Assembly (NCBI GenBank): GCA_900762325.1
Contig: CAAFGG010000028.1
Location: forward strand, 1 to 64,000
DNA: 64,000 nucleotides
Reading direction: 5' to 3'
DNA from: an uncultured Collinsella sp.
GTDB taxonomy: Bacteria > Actinomycetota > Coriobacteriia > Coriobacteriales > Coriobacteriaceae
The position numbers were made by a program, and so were the translations under genes. How positions within the stretch are numbered: position 1 is the first letter of the stretch; every line of letters begins with the position of its first letter. Shown piece after piece: positions 9,446 to 18,675 of the stretch. The notes beneath the pieces are model-generated. The model was not told the origin of the DNA. It did no database searches and was given only the letters and a program-made list of their open reading frames with translations.

Positions 9446-10353
9446 TACTGTTCCTCCAATGCTGAGGCTCCGCCGACGATCTCGTTAATCTCGGTCGTGA
9501 TCGAAGCCTGGCGCACGCGACTATACGTGCGGGTAAGGGTCGAGATGATCGCGGTGGCGTTTTCCGTCGCGGAGTGCATGGCCTTGCGGCGTGCACCCTG
9601 CTCGGCAGCCGCCGAATCGATCAGGGCCTGGTAGATGACCGTCAGGATATAAGACGGCACAAGCTTGCCGAGAACATGCTCGGGAGAGGGCACGAACTCG
9701 AACGTGGACGAGATGCGCTTAGGGGCGTCGGTCTCGTTCTTACGCGGACCGTGGGCCATAGCGATCATCTCGGGGTCGAGCGGCAACAGATGCTCGACGC
9801 GAAGCTCCTGATCCACGCGGTTCTTGGCGTGGTGGTAGACAAGCTCGACACGGTCAAGCTCACCGGCACGATACGCATCGCAGATATGAGAGGAGATCAT
9901 GCGGGCCTGATTGAAATCGGGCTCAGAGGAGTTGCCCTCAAAGTGCATGACGACGTTTGCGCGGTCACGGAAATACGTGGCCGGTTTGCGCCCACACGCG
10001 ATGATCTCGCACTCGATGCCGTCGTTCGCCCAAGAAGCGGCGAGCTTTTCGGCCGTGCGCTCCACCGTCGTATTGAAACCGCCGGCAAGGCCGCGGTCCG
10101 AGGCAATAACGACAATCAGGCCATGCTTGACGCTCTCATGCTTCTGCAGCATGGGATCGGTGCCCGAACAGGAAGCGTCGCCGGCGACCGTCAACATGAC
10201 GTCGGTCAGCGCCTCCTTATAGGGCTCGGCCTGCTTGGAGCGATCGAGGGCACGACGGATCTTGGCCGTAGAGACCATCTCCATCGTGCGCGTGATCTGC
10301 TTGGTCGTGGTAACCGAGGAGATTCGCTTCTTAATGTCGCGAAGGTTGGCCAT
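9445..10353 (-). CDS. atpG: ATP synthase gamma subunit
   Basis: Central rotor shaft of F1, 302 residues. The N-terminal helix is typical (NLRDIKKRISSVTTTKQITRTMEMVSTAKI), as are SDRGLAGGFN in the Rossmann-like middle and the C-terminal helix ARRKAMHSATENATAII. It begins five bases after atpA and overlaps atpD by one base. Confidence 0.97.
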
Positions 10354-10358
10354 GGGGC

Positions 10359-11957
10359 TTAGTTCTCCTCTGATCCAGAAACATCCGAATGGTGCTTGGC
10401 CATGAACTGCTGTTTGAAGTCGCCGATGACGCGCAAGAGCTCAGCCTTGGTGTCATCATCGATCTTCTTGGCGCGAACCTTGTCGAGCAGCGAGCCAAAG
10501 CCATTGTCCATGTACTCGATGAGCTCGGCACGGAAGGGCAGCACGTCGGCGATCTCCAGGTCATCCAGGAAGCCCTCGTTGCCAGCGAACAGCGTAACGA
10601 TCTGCTCGCCAACCTCAAACGGCTTGTAACGCGGCTGCTTCAGGAGCTCGGTCATGCGAGCACCATGGGTCAGCTGCTTCTGAGTAGCCTCGTCGAGGTC
10701 GGAGCCGAACTGCGTAAAGCCGGCGAGCTCCTGGTACGAAGCGAGGTCCAGACGGAGGTTGCCGGCGACCTGCTTCATGGCCTTGGTCTGCGCATCGCCA
10801 CCGACGCGGGACACGGAGATGCCCACGTCGACTGCCGGGCGCTGACCTTGGAAGAAGAGCTCGGACTGCAGGTAGATCTGACCATCGGTAATGGAAATGA
10901 CGTTGGTCGGAATGTAGGCCGAGACGTCGCCGTCCTGGGTCTCGATGATCGGCAGTGCCGTCATGGAGCCGTAACCGTTCTTCTTGGACATCTTGACGGC
11001 ACGCTCGAGCAGACGAGAGTGCAGGTAGAAGATGTCGCCAGGATAGGCCTCGCGTCCGGGCGGACGATGCAGCGTCAGCGACATCTGACGGTAGGCCACA
11101 GCCTGCTTGGACAGGTCGTCGTAGATGACGAGCACGTGGCCGCCGGGGTTGGTCTCGCTGGCGGGCTTGCCGTCCTCGCCGTTGTACATGAAGAACTCGC
11201 CGATAGCGGCACCGGCCATAGGCGCGATGTACTGCATAGGGGCGGAATCGGCAGCGGTGGCCGAAACGATGATGGTGTAGTCGAGCGCACCGTGCTGAGC
11301 GAGGGTCTCGCGGATGTTGGCAACCGTGGAGGCCTTCTGGCCGATGGCGACATAGATGCAGACCATGCCCTTGCCGCGCTGGTTGAGGATAGCGTCGATG
11401 GCGATGGCGGTCTTACCGGTCTTACGGTCGCCGATGATGAGCTCACGCTGACCGCGGCCAATAGGCACCATGGAGTCGATAGCGAGCAGACCGGTCTGAA
11501 CCGGCTCGCACACCGGGGTACGATCGATGACGCCGGGAGCCTTGAACTCGATGGGGCGACGGTGCGTGGCGACGATGTCGCCCAGGCCGTCGATGGGCTG
11601 GCCGAGCGGATTGACGACGCGGCCGAGCATGGCACGACTCACGGGGATATCCATAATGCGGCCAGTGGTGCGGCACTCGTCGCCTTCCTTGATGGAGTCG
11701 ACGGCACCGAACAGAACGGCGCCGACCTCGTCACGGTCAAGGTTCTGGGCAAGGCCGAAGACGGTCTCACCGGTATCGGAGCTCTTGAACTCCAGAAGCT
11801 CGCCTGCCATGGCGCTCTTGAGGCCGGAGACGCGCGCGATGCCGTCGCCTACCTCGTCGACCGTTGAAACCTCATGCGTATCGACCGTCGCGGAGAGGCT
11901 CGTGAGCTGCTCCTGCAGTTTCTTGGCGATATCCTGGGCATTGAGGGTTTCGGACAT
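10359..11957 (-). CDS. atpA: ATP synthase alpha subunit
   Basis: Non-catalytic nucleotide-binding F1 subunit, 532 residues, somewhat longer than the usual 500-510. The P-loop is GDRKTGKT (176-183). The region ALPIIETQDGDVSAYIPTNV and the arginine-finger segment SVSRVGGDAQ are intact. The extra length is at the C-terminus, which ends in a polar stretch. The ATG overlaps the atpH stop by one base (TAATG). Confidence 0.98.
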   Translation of the reverse strand: MSETLNAQDIAKKLQEQLTSLSATVDTHEVSTVDEVGDGIARVSGLKSAMAGELLEFKSSDTGETVFGLAQNLDRDEVGAVLFGAVDSIKEGDECRTTGRIMDIPVSRAMLGRVVNPLGQPIDGLGDIVATHRRPIEFKAPGVIDRTPVCEPVQTGLLAIDSMVPIGRGQRELIIGDRKTGKTAIAIDAILNQRGKGMVCIYVAIGQKASTVANIRETLAQHGALDYTIIVSATAADSAPMQYIAPMAGAAIGEFFMYNGEDGKPASETNPGGHVLVIYDDLSKQAVAYRQMSLTLHRPPGREAYPGDIFYLHSRLLERAVKMSKKNGYGSMTALPIIETQDGDVSAYIPTNVISITDGQIYLQSELFFQGQRPAVDVGISVSRVGGDAQTKAMKQVAGNLRLDLASYQELAGFTQFGSDLDEATQKQLTHGARMTELLKQPRYKPFEVGEQIVTLFAGNEGFLDDLEIADVLPFRAELIEYMDNGFGSLLDKVRAKKIDDDTKAELLRVIGDFKQQFMAKHHSDVSGSEEN

Positions 11958-12433
11958 TAGGCTTCACCTCCGTACGAATTAGCAGAGTTTGCGAGGGTCT
12001 CCTGCGCGATGCGCAGCTGCGTCTTGACGGAAATGTCACGACGCTCGCCGCGGGCCTCGAGCACCAGGCCGCCCACGATAGACGGGTCGACCTGCTCGAT
12101 AAGGAATACCTTGCGGCCGAAGTCCTGCTCGCATTTCTTAGTGATGGTTTGACGCAGCTCGTCGTCGAGCGGGATCGCCGTGGTGACGGTCACGCCCACT
12201 ACATCCTCGTCTTCCTCGGCAACATACTTAAAGGCAGCTGCCACCTTGGGAAGAAGGTCGAGCTGGTCGCGCTTGGACATGGTGTCGAGCACGGCGATGA
12301 TCTCGGGGCTGGCAGAAGCCAAGCGCTCGATCATCTCGAGGTCCTCGAACACATGGTTCTCGGCCTTAGCGGCTTCCAGAAGGGAGCGCGCGTAGGTCTC
12401 GAGCACCTTGTCCTGATAGCGGCTAGTCGGCAT
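11957..12433 (-). CDS. atpH: ATP synthase delta subunit
   Basis: Peripheral-stalk delta (OSCP) subunit, 158 residues, linking the b subunits to the top of F1. The N-terminal helical bundle (YARSLLEAAKAENH) and the C-terminal GGLVLEARGERRDISVKTQLR element, typical of the family, are both present. It overlaps the atpF end by 11 bp and the atpA start by one base. Confidence 0.95.
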   Translation of the reverse strand: MPTSRYQDKVLETYARSLLEAAKAENHVFEDLEMIERLASASPEIIAVLDTMSKRDQLDLLPKVAAAFKYVAEEDEDVVGVTVTTAIPLDDELRQTITKKCEQDFGRKVFLIEQVDPSIVGGLVLEARGERRDISVKTQLRIAQETLANSANSYGGEA

Positions 12434-13025
12434 TCAGGCTACCTGCTTCCTGGATGTAGCGCTCGATGAGCTTCTTCTGCTCGGCATCGTCCTCGAGTGC
12501 CTCGCCCACGATCTTGGTGGCGACGGCAACGGACAGGTCGGCGATGGAGCTCGCGGCACCGGCGTAAATGGACCTGCGCTCGTCCTCGACGGTCGTATGG
12601 GCCTTGGCGATGATCTCCTCGGCCTCCTTGTGAGCAGCCTCGATGATACGGGCGCGCTCGGACTCGGCGTCCTTACGGGCCTCGAGAACGATGTCGGCAG
12701 CCTGACGACGGGCGTCGGTGACGATCGAGTCGGACTCAGCGCGCTTGGCGATAGCCTCCTGCTTGGTCTTCTCGGCCTCGTCGAGGCTCTCCTCGATCTT
12801 CTTGCCGCGCTCCTCCATGGTTTTCATGATGCCCGGCAGGGCGACCTTGGCCAGCACGATCCAGATAATCAGGAAGGCGATAAGCGCCGGGATGAACTCC
12901 GCCATCTTAGGGATGAGGATGTCCGCACCGGCAGCGCCGTCCTCAGCGAACGCGGAAACCGGCATGAGCAGCGCGGCCGCGGACGCGGAGAGTGCGATCG
13001 CGCTCTTCTGGGATGAAAGATTCAT
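12423..13025 (-). CDS. atpF: ATP synthase b subunit with signal-like N-terminus
   Basis: Peripheral-stalk b subunit, 200 residues, against about 160 in most bacteria. The extra length is an N-terminal stretch of about 27 residues with basic start, hydrophobic Ala-rich core and VSAFA/ED, which looks like a cleavable signal peptide. The usual membrane anchor follows (FIPALIAFLIIWIVLAKVALPG, written here in two parts: FIPALIAFLI and IWIVLAKV), then a long charged coiled coil to the C-terminus. A signal peptide would put the N-terminus of the mature anchor outside, as in the normal b topology. The gene starts 15 bp after atpE. Confidence 0.93.
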   Translation of the reverse strand: MNLSSQKSAIALSASAAALLMPVSAFAEDGAAGADILIPKMAEFIPALIAFLIIWIVLAKVALPGIMKTMEERGKKIEESLDEAEKTKQEAIAKRAESDSIVTDARRQAADIVLEARKDAESERARIIEAAHKEAEEIIAKAHTTVEDERRSIYAGAASSIADLSVAVATKIVGEALEDDAEQKKLIERYIQEAGSLNAD

Positions 13026-13040
13026 ACTTGACGCTCCGTG

Positions 13041-13235
13041 CTATTTAACGATCAGCGCGACAACGAAGCCGATCAGAGCCAGAGCCTCGCCGAAGGCGGA
13101 GCCCATAATGAAGACGGTGAACACGCGGCCCTGGACCTCAGGCTGACGGGCCATAGCACCCGTAGCACCCAGAGCAGACAGGCCGATAGCAAGACCAGCG
13201 CCGATAACACCGAGACCGTAACCGATAACTCCCAC
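13041..13235 (-). CDS. atpE: ATP synthase c subunit
   Basis: Rotor-ring c subunit of only 64 residues, two helices joined by the polar loop ARQPE. The ion-binding carboxylate is Glu50 in FGEALALIGF. It is followed by Ala rather than Ser, and no Na-type Gln/Ser ligand set is obvious, so I infer proton specificity. Initiation is at GTG, preceded by a very strong AAAGGAGG ribosome site, as expected for the most highly translated gene of the operon. A 124-bp non-coding gap separates it from atpB. Confidence 0.95.
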   Translation of the reverse strand: MGVIGYGLGVIGAGLAIGLSALGATGAMARQPEVQGRVFTVFIMGSAFGEALALIGFVVALIVK

Positions 13236-13359
13236 GATTCCTCCTTTGTCGTGCGTGTCTTATTTCACGCAGGATAACCTTTTTATAACTGCCGGGCTCC
13301 ATGGGTACGGGCACCGGCGGTTTAACGAATTACCTTACCTTTAAGGCGCGAACGGAAGA

Positions 13360-14163
13360 CTACTCCTCCTCCGCGACCTCCTCTGCCTCGGAGACATACA
13401 CGGCGGTAAGGACCGTGAAGACGTAAGCCTGGATGGCGCCGACCACAAGCTCGATCGCATAGATCAGGATGAGGATGGCAAGCCAGGCCAGCGAAGGCAG
13501 GGCGCCGACGGCGTGCGCCGCGGAAACCTGCTGAAGCAGCGGCTGCATGAACATGCTCGCCATGATGGCGAACGAGCCCATGACCACGTGTCCTGCGAAC
13601 ATGTTGCAGAACAGACGGACGGCGAGCGTGATGAGGCGCAGGAAGGTCGAAAAAAGCTCGACGACCCACACGAGCACGTTCATCGGGAAGCTCACGCCCT
13701 GCGGGGCGAGGCTCTTGATGTAGCCGATCACGCCGTGAGCCTTGCATCCGTAGTAGATGAAGTACACGAAGGCGAAAATGGCGAGTGCGGCGGTGGAGCC
13801 GATTGCACCGGTGCCGGGCTTCATTCCCGGGATCAGGCCGATCATGTTATTGATCAGGATGAACAGGAAAAGCGAGCACAGGAACGGGAAGTGCTTCTTC
13901 CAGTTCTCACCCACGACGCCCTTGCCGATATCGTTCTCGACGTACTCGATGATGTACTCGAAACCGTTGACGAAGAAGCCCTTGGGAACCAGGGTCTGCT
14001 TCTTCTTGAACACGGCCAGGACGATCAGGAGCACGATCGTGGAGACGATCAGCCAAAACGAGTACTGCGTGATGCCGCAGCTCAGATCGCCCACGACAGG
14101 GGTGGAGCTGAACTCGCTGATCAGATGATTAATCTCATCAGGCAGCTTTTCAAAAATTTCCAC
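13360..14163 (-). CDS. atpB: ATP synthase a subunit
   Basis: Fo stator a subunit, 267 residues, multi-spanning membrane protein forming the ion half-channels. The essential arginine lies in LITLAVRLFCNM (R183), and FAGHVVMG follows. The C-terminal helices (AILILIYAIELVVGAIQAYVF) form the hairpin facing the c ring. It starts three bases after the atpI-like gene ends, so the two are coupled. Confidence 0.96.
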   Translation of the reverse strand: MEIFEKLPDEINHLISEFSSTPVVGDLSCGITQYSFWLIVSTIVLLIVLAVFKKKQTLVPKGFFVNGFEYIIEYVENDIGKGVVGENWKKHFPFLCSLFLFILINNMIGLIPGMKPGTGAIGSTAALAIFAFVYFIYYGCKAHGVIGYIKSLAPQGVSFPMNVLVWVVELFSTFLRLITLAVRLFCNMFAGHVVMGSFAIMASMFMQPLLQQVSAAHAVGALPSLAWLAILILIYAIELVVGAIQAYVFTVLTAVYVSEAEEVAEEE

Positions 14164-14166
14164 GAC

Positions 14167-14490
14167 TTACCTTTCGACCTCATGAGGATCTCGCAGCGCC
14201 TTGACGACACGAACCGTGCAGGCGGCCATAAAGGCCACGAAGCCGATCGCCTCGCCCAGGAGGAACATGCGAAATGCCTCTCCGAACAACACAAACACAA
14301 CCAAGGTAAAGACGAGTAGGGCGATTGCCGAGACCGCCAGACTCACCATGCCCTTGAGCATGTCCGCATTCTGCTTATCGTCAAGAACCGGCTTGAGCGT
14401 AAAAACAAAGGGAAGGAAGGCAATTGCGCCCGCGATGGCACCTGCAACGATAGCGAGCAGATCGGCTATCTGAAACACTGGCGTCCTCAC
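14167..14490 (-). CDS. AtpI-like small membrane protein heading the ATP synthase operon
   Basis: A 107-residue hydrophobic protein with four predicted membrane segments (about 5-30, 47-70, 72-95 with short loops). Its position before atpB and its size match the AtpI/ATP-synthase-I group, thought to help assemble the c ring or carry Mg. Sequence similarity to AtpI is not obvious by eye, so the call rests mainly on position. The start is GTG at 14490 with an AGAGGGAAA ribosome site. Confidence 0.65.
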   Translation of the reverse strand: MRTPVFQIADLLAIVAGAIAGAIAFLPFVFTLKPVLDDKQNADMLKGMVSLAVSAIALLVFTLVVFVLFGEAFRMFLLGEAIGFVAFMAACTVRVVKALRDPHEVER

Positions 14491-14540
14491 TTTCCCTCTT
14501 TAACGCTTCCCAGAACAGTTCCCGCCAAACATTGGTGACT

Positions 14541-14568
14541 ATTGTACGAGCCAATCGCTAAAGTACAA
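14541..14568 (-). promoter_or_regulatory. Predicted sigma-A promoter of the atp operon
   Basis: On the minus strand TTGTAC and TACAAT are separated by 16 bp, ending 50 bp before the first gene of the operon. Spacing and sequence fit the -35/-10 consensus of the housekeeping sigma factor. Confidence 0.65.
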
Positions 14569-14759
14569 CCGAAAAAGCATCGGTTAATACGCACCTGTTC
14601 GTTTTCTTAAGACCTTCTTTATGCCGCAGGTAGGTAATACGTTTTTCTCGAACCCTGCAGGGCAAAACGTCCGTTAACGGGAGTGCGCGCGGTCGCCTTT
14701 TGTTCGTCCGCGCGCACCGTTTCTTCGTATTTGCAGCAGCGGCCGTCTTAGCCCAGCGA

Positions 14760-15407
14760 CTAGAGCGTGCCGTAGATGCGGTCGCCGGCGTCGCCGAGGC
14801 CGGGAACGATGTAGGCAGCCTCGTTGAGATGGTCGTCGATAGCACACGTATAAATATGTACGTCAGGATCCTTCTCGGTCAGCGACTTGAGGCCCTCGGG
14901 GGCCGCGACGATGCACAGCATGCGGATGTCCTTGACACCGCGCTCGCGCAGGTAGCTGATGGCCATCTCGGCCGAACCGCCCGTGGCGAGCATGGGGTCG
15001 ACGACCAGGCAGATGCGCTGGTCGATATCCTTGGGCATCTTGCAGTAATACTCGTGCGGCTCGTGGGTGACCTCGTCGCGCTCCATGCCGATGTGGCCCA
15101 CGCGAGCGGAGGGCACCAGGTCGAGGATGCCGTCGACCATGCCAAGGCCCGCACGCAGGATGGGCACGATGGCGAGTTTCTTGCCGGCAAGCTGTTTGAA
15201 CGTGGCGGTAGTGATGGGGGTCTCGACCTCGACGTCTTCCATAGGCAGGTCGCGCATGGCCTCGTAGCCGTCAAAAAGCGCGAGTTCGCGCACGAGCTGA
15301 CGGAACTGGTTGGTGCCGGTGTTTTTGTCGCGCAGGATCGACAGCTTGTGCTGGACGAGCGGGTGATCGACAAGCGTCACGCGGGACGCATCGTAGGTGA
15401 CGGTCAT
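14760..15407 (-). CDS. upp: Uracil phosphoribosyltransferase
   Basis: Pyrimidine-salvage enzyme making UMP from uracil and PRPP, 215 residues. The PRPP-binding loop is LVVDPMLATGGSA, and the family C-terminus GDAGDRIYGTL contacts uracil. ILRAGLGMVDGIL and YRDKNT-like N-terminal sequence also agree. ATG at 15407 follows AAAGGGG and gives the normal length. An in-frame start 20 codons upstream adds non-family sequence. No uraA permease gene is adjacent. Confidence 0.95.
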   Translation of the reverse strand: MTVTYDASRVTLVDHPLVQHKLSILRDKNTGTNQFRQLVRELALFDGYEAMRDLPMEDVEVETPITTATFKQLAGKKLAIVPILRAGLGMVDGILDLVPSARVGHIGMERDEVTHEPHEYYCKMPKDIDQRICLVVDPMLATGGSAEMAISYLRERGVKDIRMLCIVAAPEGLKSLTEKDPDVHIYTCAIDDHLNEAAYIVPGLGDAGDRIYGTL

Positions 15408-15530
15408 GGGTTGATTGCCCCTTTCGTTGCGGCCGCAAAACGGCCTTGCTGACAAGGCGCGCAGCAATGTTGCCGCCGCACGCCATGCATTAGTTTAGCG
15501 GTTTGTTGTATCGAGCAGCCCATCGCAGCC

Positions 15531-17072
15531 CTACTGTGAGGTGCTGAGCGAGCGCCTGACTGCATCACGCCAGCCCGCAAGGTTTTGCCCGCGGCGCTCG
15601 GCGGACATGTGGGGAAGGAAGGTCCTAACGATCTGGGCATTTTGCTCCAGCTCTTCCAGGTCTTCCCAATAGCCGACGGCAAGACCCGCCAAGTACGCGG
15701 CACCGATTGCCGTGGTCTCCACCGTCTCGCATTGCAGCACGGGGATATCCAGCAGGTCGGCCTGGAATTGCATGATGAACTCGTTGCGCGAGGCACCGCC
15801 ATCGACAGACAGGCGCTCAATCGAAAGCCCCACGTCCTGCTCCATGGCGCGCAGCACGTCGTAGCTCTGATATGCCATGGATTCGCAGGCGGCACGTACG
15901 ATGGTCGCACGGCTCGAGGCGCCGGTCAGACCGCACACGATACCGCGAGCATGCGGGTCCCACCAGGGAGCACCCAAACCCGCAAAGGCGGGAACGAAGT
16001 AGCAGCCCTCGTTGTCGCTAATCGAAGCGGCGAGTTGTGCCGACTCGCTCACGCTCGAGATGATGCCCATGTTGTTGCGAAGCCAGTTCATCGTTGAGCC
16101 GGCGGCAAAAATAGAACCCTCGAGCGCATAGCTGACTTTGCCGTCCGCAGCGATACCGATGGTGGAGACCAGGCCATTCTTGGATTCGACGATCTCGTCG
16201 CCGGTGTTCATGAGCATAAAGCAACCCGTGCCATAGGTGTTTTTGGTCTGGCCGGGACGGAAACAGCAGTGGCCGAACAGCGACGCCTGTTGGTCACCCG
16301 CCACGCCCATGATGGGCGGCATGTTGGTCATGATGTCGCTCGCGACGCGGCCGTAGTCGCCCGAGCTCCAGCGAACCTCGGGCATCATGGAACGTGGAAC
16401 GTCAAAGAGTGCCAGCAGGTCGTCGTCCCAATCGAGCGTATGGATATTAAAGAGTGCCGTGCGGCTGGCATTGGTGTAGTCGGTGGCAAAGACCTGGCCG
16501 CCGGTGAGGTTGTAGATGAGCCAGGTGTCGATGGTGCCAAACATGAGGTCGCCCGCCGCCGCGCTTTCGCGTGCGCCGTCGACGTTGTCGAGAATCCACT
16601 GCACCTTGGAGGCCGAGAAATACGGGTCGAGCGTGAGTCCCGTGCGGGAGCGCACCAGCCCTTCTGCGCCCTGCTCGACAAGCTCGTCGATCAGAGGTGC
16701 GGTACGGCGGCACTGCCATACGATAGCGTTATAGATCGGCTGACCGCTCACGCGATCCCAGACCACCGTGGTCTCGCGCTGGTTGGAGATGCCGATGGCG
16801 GCAATGCGGTCGGAGTGGATACCGCTCTTAAACTGGACTTCCATCATGACGGCGATCTGGCTAGCAAGGACCGCCATGGGGTCTTGCTCCACCCAGCCGG
16901 GACGCGGGAAGCTGGTTTTGACGCTGCGACGTGCCTGCGCGACGATGCATCCGTACTCGTCGACGATGGTCGCAAGTACCGAGGTGGTGCCGCAGTCGAG
17001 CGCCATGATGTAGGAACCGCTAAAGTCAAACGAGGCATCTTCCATGCCCAGGCTGCCCAGATTCAACGACAT
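15531..17072 (-). CDS. glpK: Glycerol kinase
   Basis: FGGY-family kinase making glycerol 3-phosphate, 513 residues. The ATP-binding ALDCGTTSV is at about 25-33 after an N-terminal extension of roughly 20 residues. NQRETTVVWDR, the substrate segment, and NTYGTGCFML and GGASRNEFIMQFQADLL are all present. No glpF or glpD is next to it. It begins 13 bp after tsaC, so both may share a transcript, although their functions are unrelated. Confidence 0.93.
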   Translation of the reverse strand: MSLNLGSLGMEDASFDFSGSYIMALDCGTTSVLATIVDEYGCIVAQARRSVKTSFPRPGWVEQDPMAVLASQIAVMMEVQFKSGIHSDRIAAIGISNQRETTVVWDRVSGQPIYNAIVWQCRRTAPLIDELVEQGAEGLVRSRTGLTLDPYFSASKVQWILDNVDGARESAAAGDLMFGTIDTWLIYNLTGGQVFATDYTNASRTALFNIHTLDWDDDLLALFDVPRSMMPEVRWSSGDYGRVASDIMTNMPPIMGVAGDQQASLFGHCCFRPGQTKNTYGTGCFMLMNTGDEIVESKNGLVSTIGIAADGKVSYALEGSIFAAGSTMNWLRNNMGIISSVSESAQLAASISDNEGCYFVPAFAGLGAPWWDPHARGIVCGLTGASSRATIVRAACESMAYQSYDVLRAMEQDVGLSIERLSVDGGASRNEFIMQFQADLLDIPVLQCETVETTAIGAAYLAGLAVGYWEDLEELEQNAQIVRTFLPHMSAERRGQNLAGWRDAVRRSLSTSQ

Positions 17073-17085
17073 CGCTTAAACCTTT

Positions 17086-17829
17086 CTATTGCATCGGGTC
17101 GGACAGGACCCGTTCGATCTCTGATGCGGGAAGTGCGCCTTGGCGCAGGATCTGGAGCTCGCCGTGCTGAAACGACACGATGGTCGAGGCGTCGCGACAC
17201 GGGGTCTCACCGGCATCGACGGCAACATCGACCCCCTCCAGGATGCGACCCTCCACCGTGATAAAACTTGCCGGCGCGGGCGCGCCATGCGTGTTGGCGC
17301 TCGTGCAGGCAAGGGGGCTGCCACAGGCGCGAATGAGCGCCTGCACCACGGGCGAGGCCGAAGCGCGAAGTGCCACCGTGTCGTCGGCAGCGCGCATAAA
17401 GGTCGGCACGCAGGGGGCTGCCTTGACCACGATAGTCAGGGCTCCCGGCCAGCATCGTCGCGCGAGTATGCGGGCATCTTCCGGGATATCCACGCCATAG
17501 CGGTCGAGTGCTTCGACGCCATCGACCAGCCAAGCGACGGTTTGCGTGAGTTCACGTTGCTTGAGAGTGAAGATACGGCGATAGCCGGTGCCGAGCGCAG
17601 GAACTGCGGCGCCATTGACGGCAGCCTGCGGATCGCGCGGCCACGATGGGAATTCGCTTGTATCTTGGGGCACGGCGTCCGAGAAGGCGTTGACTGCCAC
17701 GGCGACACCGTAGACGGTCTCGGTCGGGATCAAAGCCAGGCCGCCGCGGCCGAGCACCTCGGCCGTGCGCTCGATGGCAAGCCGATGCGGCTCGCGCGTT
17801 CCCTCGTATACCCGATAGACCGTCTGCAT
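17086..17829 (-). CDS. tsaC: Threonylcarbamoyl-AMP synthase (YrdC/Sua5 family)
   Basis: Makes threonylcarbamoyl-AMP from threonine, bicarbonate and ATP for the t6A37 modification of ANN-decoding tRNAs. The YrdC core is visible: LIPTETVYGV for the KxTxxY-like entry, then RCWPGALTIVVKA and SPLACTSANTHG, which form the nucleotide and threonine pocket. At 247 residues it is between short TsaC (about 190) and Sua5 (about 340), with extra sequence at about 50-80 between the first strand and the core. No Sua5 C-terminal domain is present. Confidence 0.88.
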   Translation of the reverse strand: MQTVYRVYEGTREPHRLAIERTAEVLGRGGLALIPTETVYGVAVAVNAFSDAVPQDTSEFPSWPRDPQAAVNGAAVPALGTGYRRIFTLKQRELTQTVAWLVDGVEALDRYGVDIPEDARILARRCWPGALTIVVKAAPCVPTFMRAADDTVALRASASPVVQALIRACGSPLACTSANTHGAPAPASFITVEGRILEGVDVAVDAGETPCRDASTIVSFQHGELQILRQGALPASEIERVLSDPMQ

Positions 17830-17963
17830 GTGTATGCCAGCCCCTTACGCTCTGGTGCAAGTTTGTTTACTGTGGGGCATTCTCGCACGAAACGTTCAAC
17901 CTATTTGCCCAGAGCGCATGTTGGTTTGGTGAGCGGCTCTAGTAGTCGGTGAAAGTGAGGGGG

Positions 17964-18410
17964 TTATTGGACTGCGACGAACTTCTTTGGCCTGCCGGCG
18001 TGACGTTCTTGGGCGGCGTAACGCTCGATGCTGTCTATCGTTATCATCCGACGGCCGTCGACGAGTTCAACATCGAGCTTTCCGGCTTTGACCAGCGCGG
18101 TAATCCGCGGAGCGGAGACTTTGAGGTCCAGCGCTGCGTCTTTAAATGTTCGGCACGCCGCTTCCCGAGCGTCCTCGTGGTCGATTTCGACTGAAAGGGC
18201 CACGACCTCGGCCGAGCGTTCGTACCCTGCCGGAGTCAAACCGTTGTTGAGGTCGTCGGCCAAAAACGCCATCAGTGCCTCGGTGGCATGGGCAATCGCT
18301 TCTTCGCGCGTATCGCCATCGGCAAAGGCGCCGGGAATCTGCGGGAAGCTAGCGCAGTAACCATCGTCTTCTTTTATGAGAACGCAGTCATAGGTAAATC
18401 GCTGCCTCAT
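17964..18410 (-). CDS. hicB: HicB-family antitoxin
   Basis: Antitoxin of a HicAB pair, 148 residues. The N-terminal half is the degenerate RNase-H-like HicB fold (YDCVLIKEDDGYCASFPQIPG, then DTREEAIAHATEAL). The C-terminal part (PRITALVKAGKLDVELVDGRRM) looks like a small DNA-binding domain, so the protein probably also represses the operon. ATG at 18410 lies 11 bp after the hicA stop; an upstream in-frame codon would overlap the toxin gene. Confidence 0.88.
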   Translation of the reverse strand: MRQRFTYDCVLIKEDDGYCASFPQIPGAFADGDTREEAIAHATEALMAFLADDLNNGLTPAGYERSAEVVALSVEIDHEDAREAACRTFKDAALDLKVSAPRITALVKAGKLDVELVDGRRMITIDSIERYAAQERHAGRPKKFVAVQ

Positions 18411-18421
18411 TTTGCCTCCAA

Positions 18422-18607
18422 CTACCATCCAGCTTGGCGACGAATACTTGCCCACGTGCCCTTCTTTGGTCGATCACCACCAGAGCCGTTCACGGTGACA
18501 ACGCGGTCACCAGAAACATACTTAGCATGACTACCGACTTGCGCGACCTTCACGAATCCATCGTGCTTGAGTAGGGCAATGATTTCCCGAAAGGTAGGAG
18601 GTTGCAT
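18422..18607 (-). CDS. hicA: HicA-family mRNA interferase toxin
   Basis: A 61-residue toxin with the double-stranded-RNA-binding-like HicA fold. The catalytic histidine is His27 in VGSHAKY, and TVNGSGGDRPKKGT follows as in other family members. HicA cleaves mRNAs when HicB is degraded. The toxin gene comes first, in the usual hicA-hicB order, and the ribosome site is CTACC-free AGGTCGG about eight bases before the ATG. Confidence 0.88.
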   Translation of the reverse strand: MQPPTFREIIALLKHDGFVKVAQVGSHAKYVSGDRVVTVNGSGGDRPKKGTWASIRRQAGW

Positions 18608-18632
18608 GGGCCGACCTCTTTCAGCCGTCCTA

Positions 18633-18661
18633 ATTATAAACTACTTTATAATTTTTGCTAA
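18633..18661 (-). promoter_or_regulatory. hicAB promoter with overlapping operator dyad
   Basis: On the minus strand TTAGCA (18656-18661) and TATAAT (18633-18638) are separated by exactly 17 bp. A perfect dyad, ATTATAAA-GTAG-TTTATAAT (18633-18652), covers the -10 box and the adjoining spacer, the expected place for autorepression by HicB. Confidence 0.7.
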
Positions 18662-18675
18662 CTAGTTAATAAATA

